A stretch of 34,051 nucleotides of DNA from a virus, in the IMG/VR virus record IMGVR_UViG_3300042485_002397, positions 1 to 34,051 of that record, one strand, 5' to 3'. The stretch's first letter is position 1. Every line of letters begins with the position of its first letter. Below are positions 1 through 5,529 of this stretch, in pieces. The translations under genes were made by a program, and so were the position numbers. The notes beneath the pieces were generated by a model that was given only the letters and a program-made list of their open reading frames with translations, made no database searches and was not told the DNA's origin.

Positions 1-290
1 CCCACGGCCCACGGCCCACGGCCCACGGCCCACGGCCCGCGAACCACGCGACACGGGCCACGGGCCACGCGACACGGGCCACGCGTCCGGTACCGCTGGC
101 AACAATTCACGGCTCACGGGACACGGGCCGGGAACCTGTCACGGGAAAACGGACGCGCAAGGGCGGAAAGGGGCGGCCACGGGCGGCCACGGGCGGAAGG
201 GCGGCCCGGGAAGGGCCCAGAATCCGATACCGGCTGAGGGCCAAGGGCGGCCGGGAATGCGGCCACGGGCGGCCGGAGAGCTCCCTACAG
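1..290. repeat. GC-rich degenerate tandem-repeat region, no gene
   Basis: No convincing gene lies here. The first 35 bases are five perfect copies of the 7-mer CCCACGG. An 18-base unit, CCACGCGACACGGGCCAC, occurs at 44-61 and again at 65-82. GGGCGGCCAC is repeated back to back at 171-180 and 181-190, with further variants to about 275. The whole stretch is built from CACGG and GGGC words and is far richer in G+C than the rest of the window. It lies just beyond the terminator of the leftmost transcription unit and at the window edge, so it could be a genome terminus, a packaging or replication site, or a poorly assembled low-complexity end. Confidence 0.8.
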
Positions 291-293
291 GCG

Positions 294-324
294 AAAAAAA
301 AGGGCCGGCATAAGGGCCGGCCCT
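294..324 (-). terminator. Rho-independent terminator after the cysteine-rich gene
   Basis: On the minus strand a 9-bp perfect stem (301-309 with 316-324, AGGGCCGGC/GCCGGCCCT, 6-base loop) is followed directly by eight T residues. It lies 28 bases downstream of the stop codon at 352-354. The GGGCCGGC stem core recurs in the terminator at 1097-1128. Confidence 0.85.
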
Positions 325-351
325 CGAGGGCGCAAGCTCGAGCTCGAGCGA

Positions 352-1041
352 CTACGCCGGCCGGCCGATATCGCCGACCACGTGATGCCGGAGAAAGGAT
401 CCCGGCGGGAGCTCCCGGGCGAACCGCTCGAGGGCGGCCGCGTCATCCGGTGCGCCCTTCGAGCTTGTCGCGCGCCATTGCAGCGCCACGTGGCCGCCGG
501 CGCCGTAGCACCCGCCCGGCTCATCCGTGCCCACGCGGCGAGCTTGCGAACCGTGCGCCGTGAAAGTCACGACAAAGTCACGCTCACCACGGGCGCATAA
601 GGGCTCCCCGTCGCCACAATTCGAGCACGTGACGGCGTCCGACACTTCGGCCGGGCAACGCACGAACCGCACGTCGTCGACCCGCTTCGGGATCTCAACC
701 CCGGCGCCGATCGTGAGCGTAGTCGGCCGCCCGAGCTTGCGGGCTTTCAATGCGGCCGCGAGAGTGTCGGCCGAAAAGTTGATCACGGTCTCGCCGGGCG
801 CCGGTTTCGGAAGCTTCGCGGCCGGGAAATGGGAATACGTCCACGCGCGGCCGTTACGCGGCACGGCGCGCCGGAGGGCGGCCAGATATCCGCGATCGAT
901 AGCACCGGCGGCGGCGGCGGGTTGCGGGTTGAGCGGGCACGTACGCGGGCAAGTGGAAAACACGTTAGAAGCTCCGGCGCGGTAGGTCACCGCAATGGGG
1001 CCGGTTTTCGAGTTCGCAGACTGACGAACGGTTTTTAACAT
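352..1041 (-). CDS. cysteine-rich conserved phage protein (possibly GP88/DUF7227-like)
   Basis: A 229-residue protein of unknown function. The ATG at 1041 is chosen because AGAAAGGAG lies 11 bases upstream; an open frame continues upstream but only through the leader. The N-terminus has an NSKTGPI...VTYRA segment followed by CPRTCPLNP, and a second cysteine cluster, CSNCGDGEPLC, lies near residue 145, so metal binding is plausible. The N-terminal SNSK-x-G pattern followed by clustered cysteines recalls GP88/DUF7227-type phage proteins, but this is a weak resemblance from memory. The gene has its own promoter, leader hairpin and terminator, so it is monocistronic. The DNA is markedly more GC-rich than the central part of the window. 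Confidence 0.75.
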   Translation of the reverse strand: MLKTVRQSANSKTGPIAVTYRAGASNVFSTCPRTCPLNPQPAAAAGAIDRGYLAALRRAVPRNGRAWTYSHFPAAKLPKPAPGETVINFSADTLAAALKARKLGRPTTLTIGAGVEIPKRVDDVRFVRCPAEVSDAVTCSNCGDGEPLCARGERDFVVTFTAHGSQARRVGTDEPGGCYGAGGHVALQWRATSSKGAPDDAAALERFARELPPGSFLRHHVVGDIGRPA

Positions 1042-1063
1042 GGCGAAATATTCTCCTTTCTGG

Positions 1064-1082
1064 CCGGCACGACATGCGCCGG
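1064..1082 (-). promoter_or_regulatory. 5' leader hairpin shared with the DUF932 gene
   Basis: The minus-strand leader holds the hairpin CCGGC-GCATGTCGT-GCCGG just after the predicted transcription start and just before AGAAAGGAG. A 23-base segment covering it (1062-1084) is identical to 2275-2297 upstream of the DUF932 gene. This is likely a 5'-terminal stabilising or regulatory stem-loop. Confidence 0.6.
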
Positions 1083-1089
1083 TGCCGGG

Positions 1090-1118
1090 AGTATGCATAA
1101 AAGAAAGGGCCGGCACAA
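1090..1118 (-). promoter_or_regulatory. Predicted promoter of the cysteine-rich gene
   Basis: Minus strand TTGTGC (1113-1118), 17-bp spacer, CATACT (1090-1095). The boxes are individually weak. The element aligns with the promoter predicted upstream of the DUF932 gene in spacing and in the distance to the shared leader hairpin. The -35 box starts in the loop of the preceding terminator and runs into its stem. Confidence 0.4.
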
Positions 1119-1128
1119 TGGCCGGCCC
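1097..1128 (-). terminator. Rho-independent terminator after the DUF932 gene
   Basis: Minus-strand stem GGGCCGGC/GCCGGCCC (1107-1114 with 1121-1128, 6-base loop) followed by a T-rich tract, TTTCTTTTAT. It starts 27 bases after the DUF932 stop codon. Confidence 0.75.
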
Positions 1129-1155
1129 CTAGTAGTGCCCGCAGCGGGCGGGAGC

Positions 1156-2256
1156 TTATGCCGCGATATCCTCCAAAATGGCGCCGGCCGTGCTCTCGAA
1201 TTCCACGCGTTCCGCTGTCCACGGAATCGACCGTGCGTAGGCCGTGGCGCCCGTCACCGCGTCCCATGCGGTTTCAATCGGGCGGCCCTCTTCGGCCATA
1301 TGCACGGTTTTGATTCGATCGGCCACGCGCGGCCCGAATCGCGACGCTAAAAACGCGTCGACCTTTTCGAGCTTGGAAGCTTGCGCCGTGCGCAGAATGT
1401 TGGACACGTTCGACGCACTCGCGCGCGAGTACTCTAAAAGGGCCGGGGCGGCCTCTTCGATGAATCTGTCGGGCGCACTCGCCGTATGGCGAATGCTGAT
1501 TTCCTCGAGCTCATGGGCGCCCCATACGATCCGGTTTGCGCAAACATAGTCGAAAAGGAAGGTTTTAACCTTTAAGGCGCCCGCGCCGGTCTCGCTGTTC
1601 GTTACAAAAAACCCACGTGCGAGCTCGCCGGTTTTACCGTCGCGGCGGTTCGGAAGCTCTATTCGGTTTTTCTCATCCGCGAGGAAAACGAACATATCGC
1701 GATCGCCAGCAAATAGCGTCGTATTCTTCGCGGTAACTTGCGAGAGCTCGCGGCCGAATTCGCCCGGCACGCGGAAGTCGCCGGTGACGCCGTCGCCGAA
1801 CCGATCCTCGAGGGCGCGCACCACATCAACATTCCAGATGCGGCCGTAACGCGGGCCCGTGGCGGCTCGAAGCTCGAGCTCCAAGGTACCAGGGCGGCGC
1901 GTGAGTAGCACGCCGGTGTCGATCGCGTCACGCTCGACGCGGAGGCCGTAGTTCAAACAATCGGCCGCAAGTGGCGCCGGGAGTGTGCGCAGGTACGCGC
2001 CCGGGGCTCCTGAAAGGTTCGCCAATTGGCCAAATGCCCAGTTAGTCGGGGCGGCCGCGTGGCCGTTCGGGCCCTCGATGACGATTCCTCGATTATCGGC
2101 CGACGGAGTCGCTGAAAGCTGACGCGAACTAACGACGGCGGCGCGAGAGTTCGCGCGGATCTCTTCGAGCTTGGCGCGCATGGCGGGCAAGCTTGTGAAA
2201 CGCTCCTCGAGCGGACGGGTGGCCCATTGGTGGGAGGCCTGAGTAAGAGTCGACAT
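1156..2256 (-). CDS. DUF932 family phage/plasmid protein
   Basis: A 366-residue protein matching the DUF932 (TIGR03299-type) family found in phages and plasmids, whose function is not established. The family signature is in the second half: a GFFVTNSETG segment, then DYVCANRIVWG (equivalent to the RVVCxNT motif), then ISIRHT followed by a helical C-terminus. The length is somewhat above the usual 250-350. The start at 2256 follows AGAAAGGAGAAAGGAA; an upstream in-frame ATG at 2283 would place the ribosome-binding site inside the gene. It is transcribed alone from the promoter at 2303-2331 and closed by the terminator at 1097-1128. DUF932 proteins often lie near DNA-metabolism genes on mobile elements, but no activity can be assigned from sequence. 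Confidence 0.85.
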   Translation of the reverse strand: MSTLTQASHQWATRPLEERFTSLPAMRAKLEEIRANSRAAVVSSRQLSATPSADNRGIVIEGPNGHAAAPTNWAFGQLANLSGAPGAYLRTLPAPLAADCLNYGLRVERDAIDTGVLLTRRPGTLELELRAATGPRYGRIWNVDVVRALEDRFGDGVTGDFRVPGEFGRELSQVTAKNTTLFAGDRDMFVFLADEKNRIELPNRRDGKTGELARGFFVTNSETGAGALKVKTFLFDYVCANRIVWGAHELEEISIRHTASAPDRFIEEAAPALLEYSRASASNVSNILRTAQASKLEKVDAFLASRFGPRVADRIKTVHMAEEGRPIETAWDAVTGATAYARSIPWTAERVEFESTAGAILEDIAA

Positions 2257-2276
2257 TTCCTTTCTCCTTTCTGTGG

Positions 2277-2295
2277 CCGGCACGACATGCGCCGG
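2277..2295 (-). promoter_or_regulatory. 5' leader hairpin of the DUF932 gene
   Basis: Second copy of the CCGGC-GCATGTCGT-GCCGG hairpin, lying between the predicted -10 box and the AGAAAGGAG ribosome-binding site. It sits in a 23-base segment (2275-2297) identical to the leader of the neighbouring cysteine-rich gene at 1062-1084. Confidence 0.6.
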
Positions 2296-2302
2296 TGGTG
2301 CG

Positions 2303-2331
2303 AGTATCAGCTATCGATCGGGCCGATGCAA
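2303..2331 (-). promoter_or_regulatory. Predicted promoter of the DUF932 gene
   Basis: Minus strand TTGCAT (2326-2331), 17-bp spacer, GATACT (2303-2308). The -35 box lies in the loop of a GGGCCG/CGGCCC hairpin (2320-2325 with 2336-2341) just after the stop of the upstream gene. The same promoter-in-hairpin arrangement is seen at 1090-1128. Confidence 0.4.
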
Positions 2332-2341
2332 GGGCCGGCCC

Positions 2342-2554
2342 TCAAATCGGCGCGATGCGGAACGCGTCGCGGGCTGGCATATCGTCAAGCTGCCCGGCGT
2401 CTACCGCCCATCTACAGTCCCGCAGATGCTCCGCTAGTGCCGCGTCCGCATCGCCGTAGCTGTCGAAGGTTTCGGGTTCGCCGTCTAGGCTCCACGCGTT
2501 GTCCCAGTCATCGCCGACAAGGGTCAGCACCTCCCATCGTTGCGCGGCGGTCAT
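2342..2554 (-). CDS. small hypothetical phage protein
   Basis: A 70-residue acidic protein, not recognised. It starts WEVLTLVGDDWDNAWS and contains ETFDSYGDADAALAEHL, a pattern seen in small phage proteins that pack a short beta-sheet against a helix. The ATG overlaps the stop of the upstream gene as ATGA, so translation is probably coupled. Two base positions after its end the palindrome AGGGCCGGCCCT begins, which forms part of the next gene's promoter region. Confidence 0.65.
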   Translation of the reverse strand: MTAAQRWEVLTLVGDDWDNAWSLDGEPETFDSYGDADAALAEHLRDCRWAVDAGQLDDMPARDAFRIAPI

Positions 2555-2862
2555 TGGTCGCCCCCCGTCGCCTTGGCGAGAGCGTCACGGGCGGCATCTA
2601 GCACGCTCCCGACTTCCTCGCGTGAGTCTTTATCGTCGGTTGACTCATCATCAAACAAGGGTAACGCGAGGGATAGCACATTGACGCAGTTTTGTAGCGC
2701 GGCCAGTAGGTCAGGCGCGGCGGCTATCAGGTGAGCGTCTGCTTCGTTGCAGTCGAGTTTAGTCAGCGTGTAGCCCTCGCCGCCTTGCTCATGGTCGATA
2801 AACCAGTACTCACGAACAGACCGACGCAATTCCCACGGCCCCGGTGTGTGCTGTGCGCTCAT
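2551..2862 (-). CDS. conserved small phage protein with HTPGPW and LIAAAPDLL motifs
   Basis: A 103-residue protein of a very common phage family of unknown function. It has the N-terminal HTPGPW motif, the central EADAHLIAAAPDLLAAL motif and an acidic helical C-terminus. The ATG at 2862 overlaps the upstream stop as ATGA; the frame is open further upstream but only as a shadow of the preceding gene. Its own stop overlaps the next start in the same way, so it is the middle gene of a three-gene coupled operon. Confidence 0.8.
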   Translation of the reverse strand: MSAQHTPGPWELRRSVREYWFIDHEQGGEGYTLTKLDCNEADAHLIAAAPDLLAALQNCVNVLSLALPLFDDESTDDKDSREEVGSVLDAARDALAKATGGDQ

Positions 2863-3053
2863 TGGTCGCCCTCTTCTTCGGCCTTCATCGCTTTGATCTC
2901 TTCGATCTCGACCTCGAGCTCTGCTTCGTCCATGTTTCTGAAACCAACAAAACCGTTGAGCATGCAATGCATCAACATTAGGTCTTGCTGGCCCTCGAGA
3001 ATCCGGGTCATCCATTCGTCGACCAAGAGGTCGATCTTTTCATCGCGTGTCAT
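2859..3053 (-). CDS. small acidic helical protein
   Basis: A 64-residue protein, not recognised. It is strongly helical and ends in an acidic run (LEVEIEEIKAMKAEEEGDQ). The ATG at 3053 is preferred over an in-frame TTG at 3059 because AGAAAGGAG sits 8 bases upstream of the ATG and only 2 bases upstream of the TTG. It is the first gene of a three-gene operon driven by the promoter at 3086-3114. Its stop overlaps the next ATG by four bases. Confidence 0.7.
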   Translation of the reverse strand: MTRDEKIDLLVDEWMTRILEGQQDLMLMHCMLNGFVGFRNMDEAELEVEIEEIKAMKAEEEGDQ

Positions 3054-3085
3054 CTTCAATTCTCCTTTCTAATTCCCTCACATGA

Positions 3086-3114
3086 GGTGTAGTGCGATCG
3101 TCAGCGAGTGACAA
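3086..3114 (-). promoter_or_regulatory. Predicted promoter of the 64-residue gene operon
   Basis: Minus strand TTGTCA (3109-3114, 5 of 6 matches to the sigma70 -35 box), 17-bp spacer, TACACC (3086-3091). It lies 33 bases upstream of the start codon and its ribosome-binding site. Confidence 0.5.
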
Positions 3115-3124
3115 CGGGTTGTCA
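3109..3124. promoter_or_regulatory. Operator-like palindrome over the -35 box
   Basis: A 16-base inverted repeat with perfect 7-base arms TGACAAC and GTTGTCA around a 2-base centre. The -35 hexamer of the predicted promoter is part of one arm. It has the size and position of a repressor site. No T-tract follows, so it is not a clear terminator for the 50-residue gene ending at 3126. Confidence 0.4.
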
Positions 3125-3125
3125 A

Positions 3126-3278
3126 CTACTTTCGATTCCTTCCGTGCAGTATGGTCTGCCAGACCATGAACAACACGAACTTGATCATGTTTTTTCTGGG
3201 CGGTTCCTCCTCAAGCTTGATCGAGCCCGTCGGGAACTGTTTGCTGATTCTCGAGGCGTACCGATCACGCCGCGTCAT
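3126..3278 (-). CDS. small protein with hydrophobic segment
   Basis: A 50-residue candidate gene, not recognised. The N-terminus is basic (MTRRDRYASRISKQF) and a hydrophobic stretch, MIKFVLFMVWQTIL, lies near residues 30-43, so membrane association is possible. The ATG at 3278 has GAGGAG 7 bases upstream and overlaps the end of the 60-residue gene by 14 bases in another frame. The frame stays open upstream, but that part only shadows the neighbouring gene. Its reality rests on the ribosome-binding site and packing. Confidence 0.5.
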   Translation of the reverse strand: MTRRDRYASRISKQFPTGSIKLEEEPPRKNMIKFVLFMVWQTILHGRNRK

Positions 3279-3447
3279 CCTCGGTCTCCTCGATGCAATA
3301 GTCCGATACGCCGAGGTCATATCCGCGTCGATAGGCCACGCGATTCTCGTCATCGTCAATGGCATCGAGCCCCTCTTCAACGCCGGCACCAACTGCGCGC
3401 CCGTCGTGATAACCACAGGCGAACCAATAAAGCTGCTCGTCATTCAT
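3265..3447 (-). CDS. small acidic hypothetical protein
   Basis: A 60-residue acidic protein, not recognised. It contains QLYWFACGYHDGRAVG and YRRGYDLGVSDYCIEE, two GYxxG-type repeats typical of a family of small phage proteins. The ATG follows AGAAAGAGGA with 8-base spacing. A possible promoter lies at 3497-3526. It is the first gene of a two-gene unit with the 50-residue gene. Confidence 0.65.
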   Translation of the reverse strand: MNDEQLYWFACGYHDGRAVGAGVEEGLDAIDDDENRVAYRRGYDLGVSDYCIEETEDDAA

Positions 3448-3496
3448 TGCTTAAATCCTCTTTCTGTTTTCTATTTGGGACAACCCCAGAACCCCA

Positions 3497-3526
3497 ACCC
3501 TAGTTGAACACCGGGCACGCCGTCAA
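3497..3526 (-). promoter_or_regulatory. Possible promoter of the 60-residue gene
   Basis: Minus strand TTGACG (3521-3526), 18-bp spacer, TAGGGT (3497-3502). The -35 box overlaps the stop codon of the VRR-NUC gene. The -10 box is weak. Confidence 0.3.
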
Positions 3527-3945
3527 GACTTCATCAGCTCGATCTCGAGCATGCCCCACGGCATCGTGCCGTAGTGCCACTCCTCAATCGGTGTCGTATC
3601 GACGCCCGACTTCGCCAGCTCGAGCACTTGGTCGCCCCGGTACAACTTCAGCACACCCTCTTTGCTTGCGACCTTCTTGAACGGCACGAACAGCACGAGC
3701 ACGAATGTCGCGCATCCGATTTCCGCGTGCCGCGCATGAAAGGCAATCTGATGCGGCGAGAGGCGCACCCGCCGACCATGCGTCACGACCTTCAGCTCTA
3801 CAGGCGCATAGGTGCCCGATCGGCGCAGGGCGATCAGGCAGTCCGGGATGCCAAGCCCGACCCGTGACTCAATCCGGGTAATAAGGCAGTTTGGGAGGTT
3901 TTCTTTCAGCCGTTGATACAACTTCGTCTCGGGCTTCGCCGGCAT
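3523..3945 (-). CDS. VRR-NUC domain nuclease
   Basis: A 140-residue protein with a VRR-NUC fold, the PD-(D/E)XK-type nuclease used by phages as a stand-alone endonuclease or Holliday-junction resolvase. Visible motifs are SRVGLGIPDCLIAL (G-x-PD), APVELKVV (ExK catalytic pair) and SPHQIAFH...GCATFVLV (the conserved Q and the final strand). The ATG at 3945 has GGAGG six bases upstream. The gene starts inside the end of the terminase small subunit gene (77-base overlap in another frame), which implies translational coupling. It probably processes branched DNA during replication or packaging, as inferred from the position next to terS. Confidence 0.85.
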   Translation of the reverse strand: MPAKPETKLYQRLKENLPNCLITRIESRVGLGIPDCLIALRRSGTYAPVELKVVTHGRRVRLSPHQIAFHARHAEIGCATFVLVLFVPFKKVASKEGVLKLYRGDQVLELAKSGVDTTPIEEWHYGTMPWGMLEIELMKS

Positions 3946-4597
3946 CCTCTTCCTCCTCAAGCACGGCCTCGGTGACGGGTTCATCCTCGCCTTCGAGGCT
4001 CTGCTCCACCTGCTGCGGCGTCACATCAATGATCGGGCTGCCATTGCCGTAGAGCTTCTTGATTTCCTCAAGCTTACGCATGACCTCTTCCTTGCTCATA
4101 GAATCGATCGTGCCGTGCCGAATCTCCTTGCGATCGATGTAGATCGTGCCAAGGGCTTGCCCGCGGCGGTACTCGGCCTGTACGGCTGCGCCGAACGCGC
4201 CCGCGGACAGGGCTTGATCCCGGATGACCTGAAGGTCACGCATATGCCGCTCGTAGGTCGTGCCGTACTTCTCGGCCATCTCTGCCCGCAGCCTCTGGAT
4301 CTCCGACACAATGTGCGGGTTGATGTTCGGATCGGTCAGCGACTCGGCGTAGTACTTGACCCTTTTTTCGGGATACCCCGCCCGCAGGGCCGCCTCCTTA
4401 GCGGTGACGTGCCCATCGCCCGACACGAACTCGTTGACGAACTTCCATTCCTGGGTGGTCAGGGCCTGATCCCGTCTTTTCGACTTGCTGTTTTTCTTGC
4501 CTACCGCCGGAACGGGCTGGTTGACCTTGTTCAGCGTTGTTTGGGGGATGCCTCGCCCGACACGGGCCATGAACGCATCTTCCTTCTTGCTGCTCAC
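3869..4597 (-). CDS. terS: terminase small subunit
   Basis: A 242-residue protein with features of a phage terminase small subunit (Terminase_2-like), which recognises DNA for packaging. Residues 40-85 carry the DNA-binding part, LTTQEWKFVNEFVSGDG followed by KEAALRAGY and ADP-like SLTDPNINPHIVSEI. Then come an AEKYGTTYERHMRDL helical region and an acidic tail rich in Glu. The GTG at 4597 is preferred: it overlaps the upstream TGA as GTGA and has GGAGG five bases upstream. An in-frame ATG at 4570 would shorten the protein by nine residues. The large subunit is not in the window. The AT-rich region at 4810-5247, one small gene upstream, is where a pac or cos site might be sought. Confidence 0.85.
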   Translation of the reverse strand: MSSKKEDAFMARVGRGIPQTTLNKVNQPVPAVGKKNSKSKRRDQALTTQEWKFVNEFVSGDGHVTAKEAALRAGYPEKRVKYYAESLTDPNINPHIVSEIQRLRAEMAEKYGTTYERHMRDLQVIRDQALSAGAFGAAVQAEYRRGQALGTIYIDRKEIRHGTIDSMSKEEVMRKLEEIKKLYGNGSPIIDVTPQQVEQSLEGEDEPVTEAVLEEEEDAGEARDEVVSTAERKPPKLPYYPD

Positions 4598-4809
4598 GCC
4601 GTCCTCCAGACGCGCCAGCCGCCCTCGACCTTCCGGCACGAGAACTTCCACCCGTGGCGCTTGGAGTACATCCATGCCGCCGATCGGGCGTTCTTGACCA
4701 TCGACGGATCCTCGATGAGGAAGCTATCGCCGACATACATGTCATGAAACGGGTACCTCAACCGGGCATGGCTTTCCGGTGGTGGTACGTTGGACTCAAT
4801 TTGCAACAT
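4594..4809 (-). CDS. conserved small phage protein upstream of terS
   Basis: A 71-residue protein of a common phage family of unknown function. The pattern is conserved: YPFHDMYVGDSFLI, then PSMVKNARSAAWMYSKRHGWKFSCRK and a final GGWRVWRTA. It looks like a small single-domain beta-alpha fold with many aromatic and basic residues, which could suit nucleic-acid binding. It begins the terminase operon. No ribosome-binding site precedes the ATG, and the predicted -10 box ends six bases before it, so its transcript may be leaderless. Its stop overlaps the GTG start of terS. Confidence 0.8.
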   Translation of the reverse strand: MLQIESNVPPPESHARLRYPFHDMYVGDSFLIEDPSMVKNARSAAWMYSKRHGWKFSCRKVEGGWRVWRTA

Positions 4810-4815
4810 GCCGAC

Positions 4816-4844
4816 AGTCTACAGGGGTCAACAGTCAATGCCAA
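4816..4844 (-). promoter_or_regulatory. Predicted promoter of the terminase operon
   Basis: Minus strand TTGGCA, exact 17-bp spacer, TAGACT. The -10 box ends six bases before the ATG at 4809, so transcription would begin at or very close to the start codon. The two boxes share TTG and T-A-x-A-x-T with other predicted promoters in this window. Confidence 0.45.
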
Positions 4845-4882
4845 GGCGTTTTACGCGATTTATATAACTCTCAGGAGGGTCA

Positions 4883-4945
4883 ATGAAGAAAAAAAAATCA
4901 AAAATTTTGTCCGCGCGCGCATTTTATATCAAATTACACCTGTAG
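4883..4945 (+). CDS. possible 20-codon leader peptide
   Basis: A tiny open frame starting MKKKKSKILS with AGGAGG placed four bases before the ATG, one of the strongest ribosome-binding sites in the window. It is strongly basic and ends at TAG inside the loop of the hairpin at 4933-4956. It could be a leader peptide controlling plus-strand transcription, a small toxin-like peptide, or a coincidence in A-rich DNA. Confidence 0.25.
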   Translation: MKKKKSKILSARAFYIKLHL

Positions 4946-5155
4946 AGAGGTGTAATACTACCGTGTAGTTACAAGTCATTGTTCCTACTCACTTCTTACA
5001 CCATTACATCCATTACACCTTTTCCCAACTTTTTTTAAAAAAAATTCATTAGACCCCCCTGAGAGTCTACTAAAGCTGTAAAAACGCCCTTTTTGACCAC
5101 GATGCGGTCATTTTACCCCGTGACCCGTGACCCTTGTACCATTAAAACCACAGAT

Positions 5156-5184
5156 TTGCCCTTTCTATCCCTACAGTACACAAT
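5156..5184 (+). promoter_or_regulatory. Possible promoter of the plus-strand HNH gene
   Basis: Plus strand TTGCCC (5156-5161), 17-bp spacer, CACAAT (5179-5184). Transcription would begin next to the base of the strong hairpin at 5192-5219. Confidence 0.35.
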
Positions 5185-5191
5185 AGTCGCA

Positions 5192-5219
5192 GCCCTCCGG
5201 GACGGACATCCCGGAGGGC
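5192..5219 (+). promoter_or_regulatory. Strong 5' leader hairpin of the HNH gene
   Basis: An 11-bp perfect stem GCCCTCCGGGA/TCCCGGAGGGC with a 6-base loop. No T-tract follows on either strand, so it is more likely a 5'-terminal mRNA stem-loop than a terminator. It parallels the leader hairpins at 1064 and 2277. Confidence 0.5.
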
Positions 5220-5247
5220 CACTTCCCATCCATCGAGGTAACGACAG

Positions 5248-5529
5248 ATGAGCGAACCCAGTATAGACCTTGTTGAATACCTATTCCGTTACGACCCGGA
5301 AAGCGGCGCCATCTGCTGGCGCCGAGTACGCAACGGCAGGCGGGCGGACACTCGCCACGAGCGCGTCGACGAGAACGGCCAATGGCGCGTGGTCCTTGGT
5401 CATACGCTATATCCCGCCGCCCAGATTGCGTGGCTCTTGGGCCATGGGGAGTGGCCCATGTTCCCGATCGTGCATCTGAACGGCAACATCAACGACAACC
5501 GGCTCGAGAACTTAGCCCGCGGGGGATAA
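5248..5529 (+). CDS. small HNH-type endonuclease-like protein
   Basis: A 93-residue protein resembling stand-alone phage HNH proteins (HNH_3 type). The N-terminal YDPESGAICWRR matches the usual YDPxTGxLxW start of these proteins. The core runs AAQIAWLLGHGEWP, then IVHLNGNINDNRLENL, equivalent to DHINGDxxDNRxxNLR. The position usually filled by the first catalytic histidine (HRxAW) is Q in AAQIAW, so nuclease activity may be lost or the nicking site altered. The ATG has GAGGT eight bases upstream. It is alone on the plus strand between opposing operons, a common position for a self-mobile homing gene. Its stop touches the minus-strand terminator. Confidence 0.75.
   Translation: MSEPSIDLVEYLFRYDPESGAICWRRVRNGRRADTRHERVDENGQWRVVLGHTLYPAAQIAWLLGHGEWPMFPIVHLNGNINDNRLENLARGG

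Larger units (their letters stand above)
4810..5247. other. AT-rich intergenic control region with iteron-like repeats (candidate origin or packaging site)
   Basis: This is the only long AT-rich, mostly non-coding stretch. TTACACC-type words occur at 4934-4940, 4996-5002, 5004-5010 (as TTACATC) and 5013-5019, and inverted at 4949-4955. The pair at 4933-4941 and 4948-4956 forms a 9-bp hairpin. A 7-T/8-A tract lies at 5030-5044. ACTCTCAGGAGGGTC (4867-4881) has a 14/15 inverted match at 5052-5066. Another stem pairs 5078-5083 with 5111-5116 around an inner TGACC/GGTCA. CCGTGAC is repeated in tandem near 5118-5131. It separates the minus-strand terminase operon from the plus-strand HNH gene. Iterons, A-tracts and low melting energy fit a replication origin; the terS neighbour also allows a packaging site. 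Confidence 0.55.

Noticed and set aside
1-90. CRISPR array
   Set aside because: Units of 7 and 18 bases without unique spacers of regular length; simple tandem repeats only.
527-985. Plus-strand open frame of 152 codons opposite the cysteine-rich gene
   Set aside because: Shadow of a very GC-rich gene; no SD, no motif.
2331-2342. AGGGCCGGCCCT palindrome as a terminator after the 70-residue gene
   Set aside because: No loop and no T-tract; treated as part of the promoter hairpin of the DUF932 gene instead.
4654-4968. Plus-strand open frame of 104 codons running into the AT-rich region
   Set aside because: Opposes the conserved 71-residue gene and lacks an SD and any motif; its end only reads the non-coding region.
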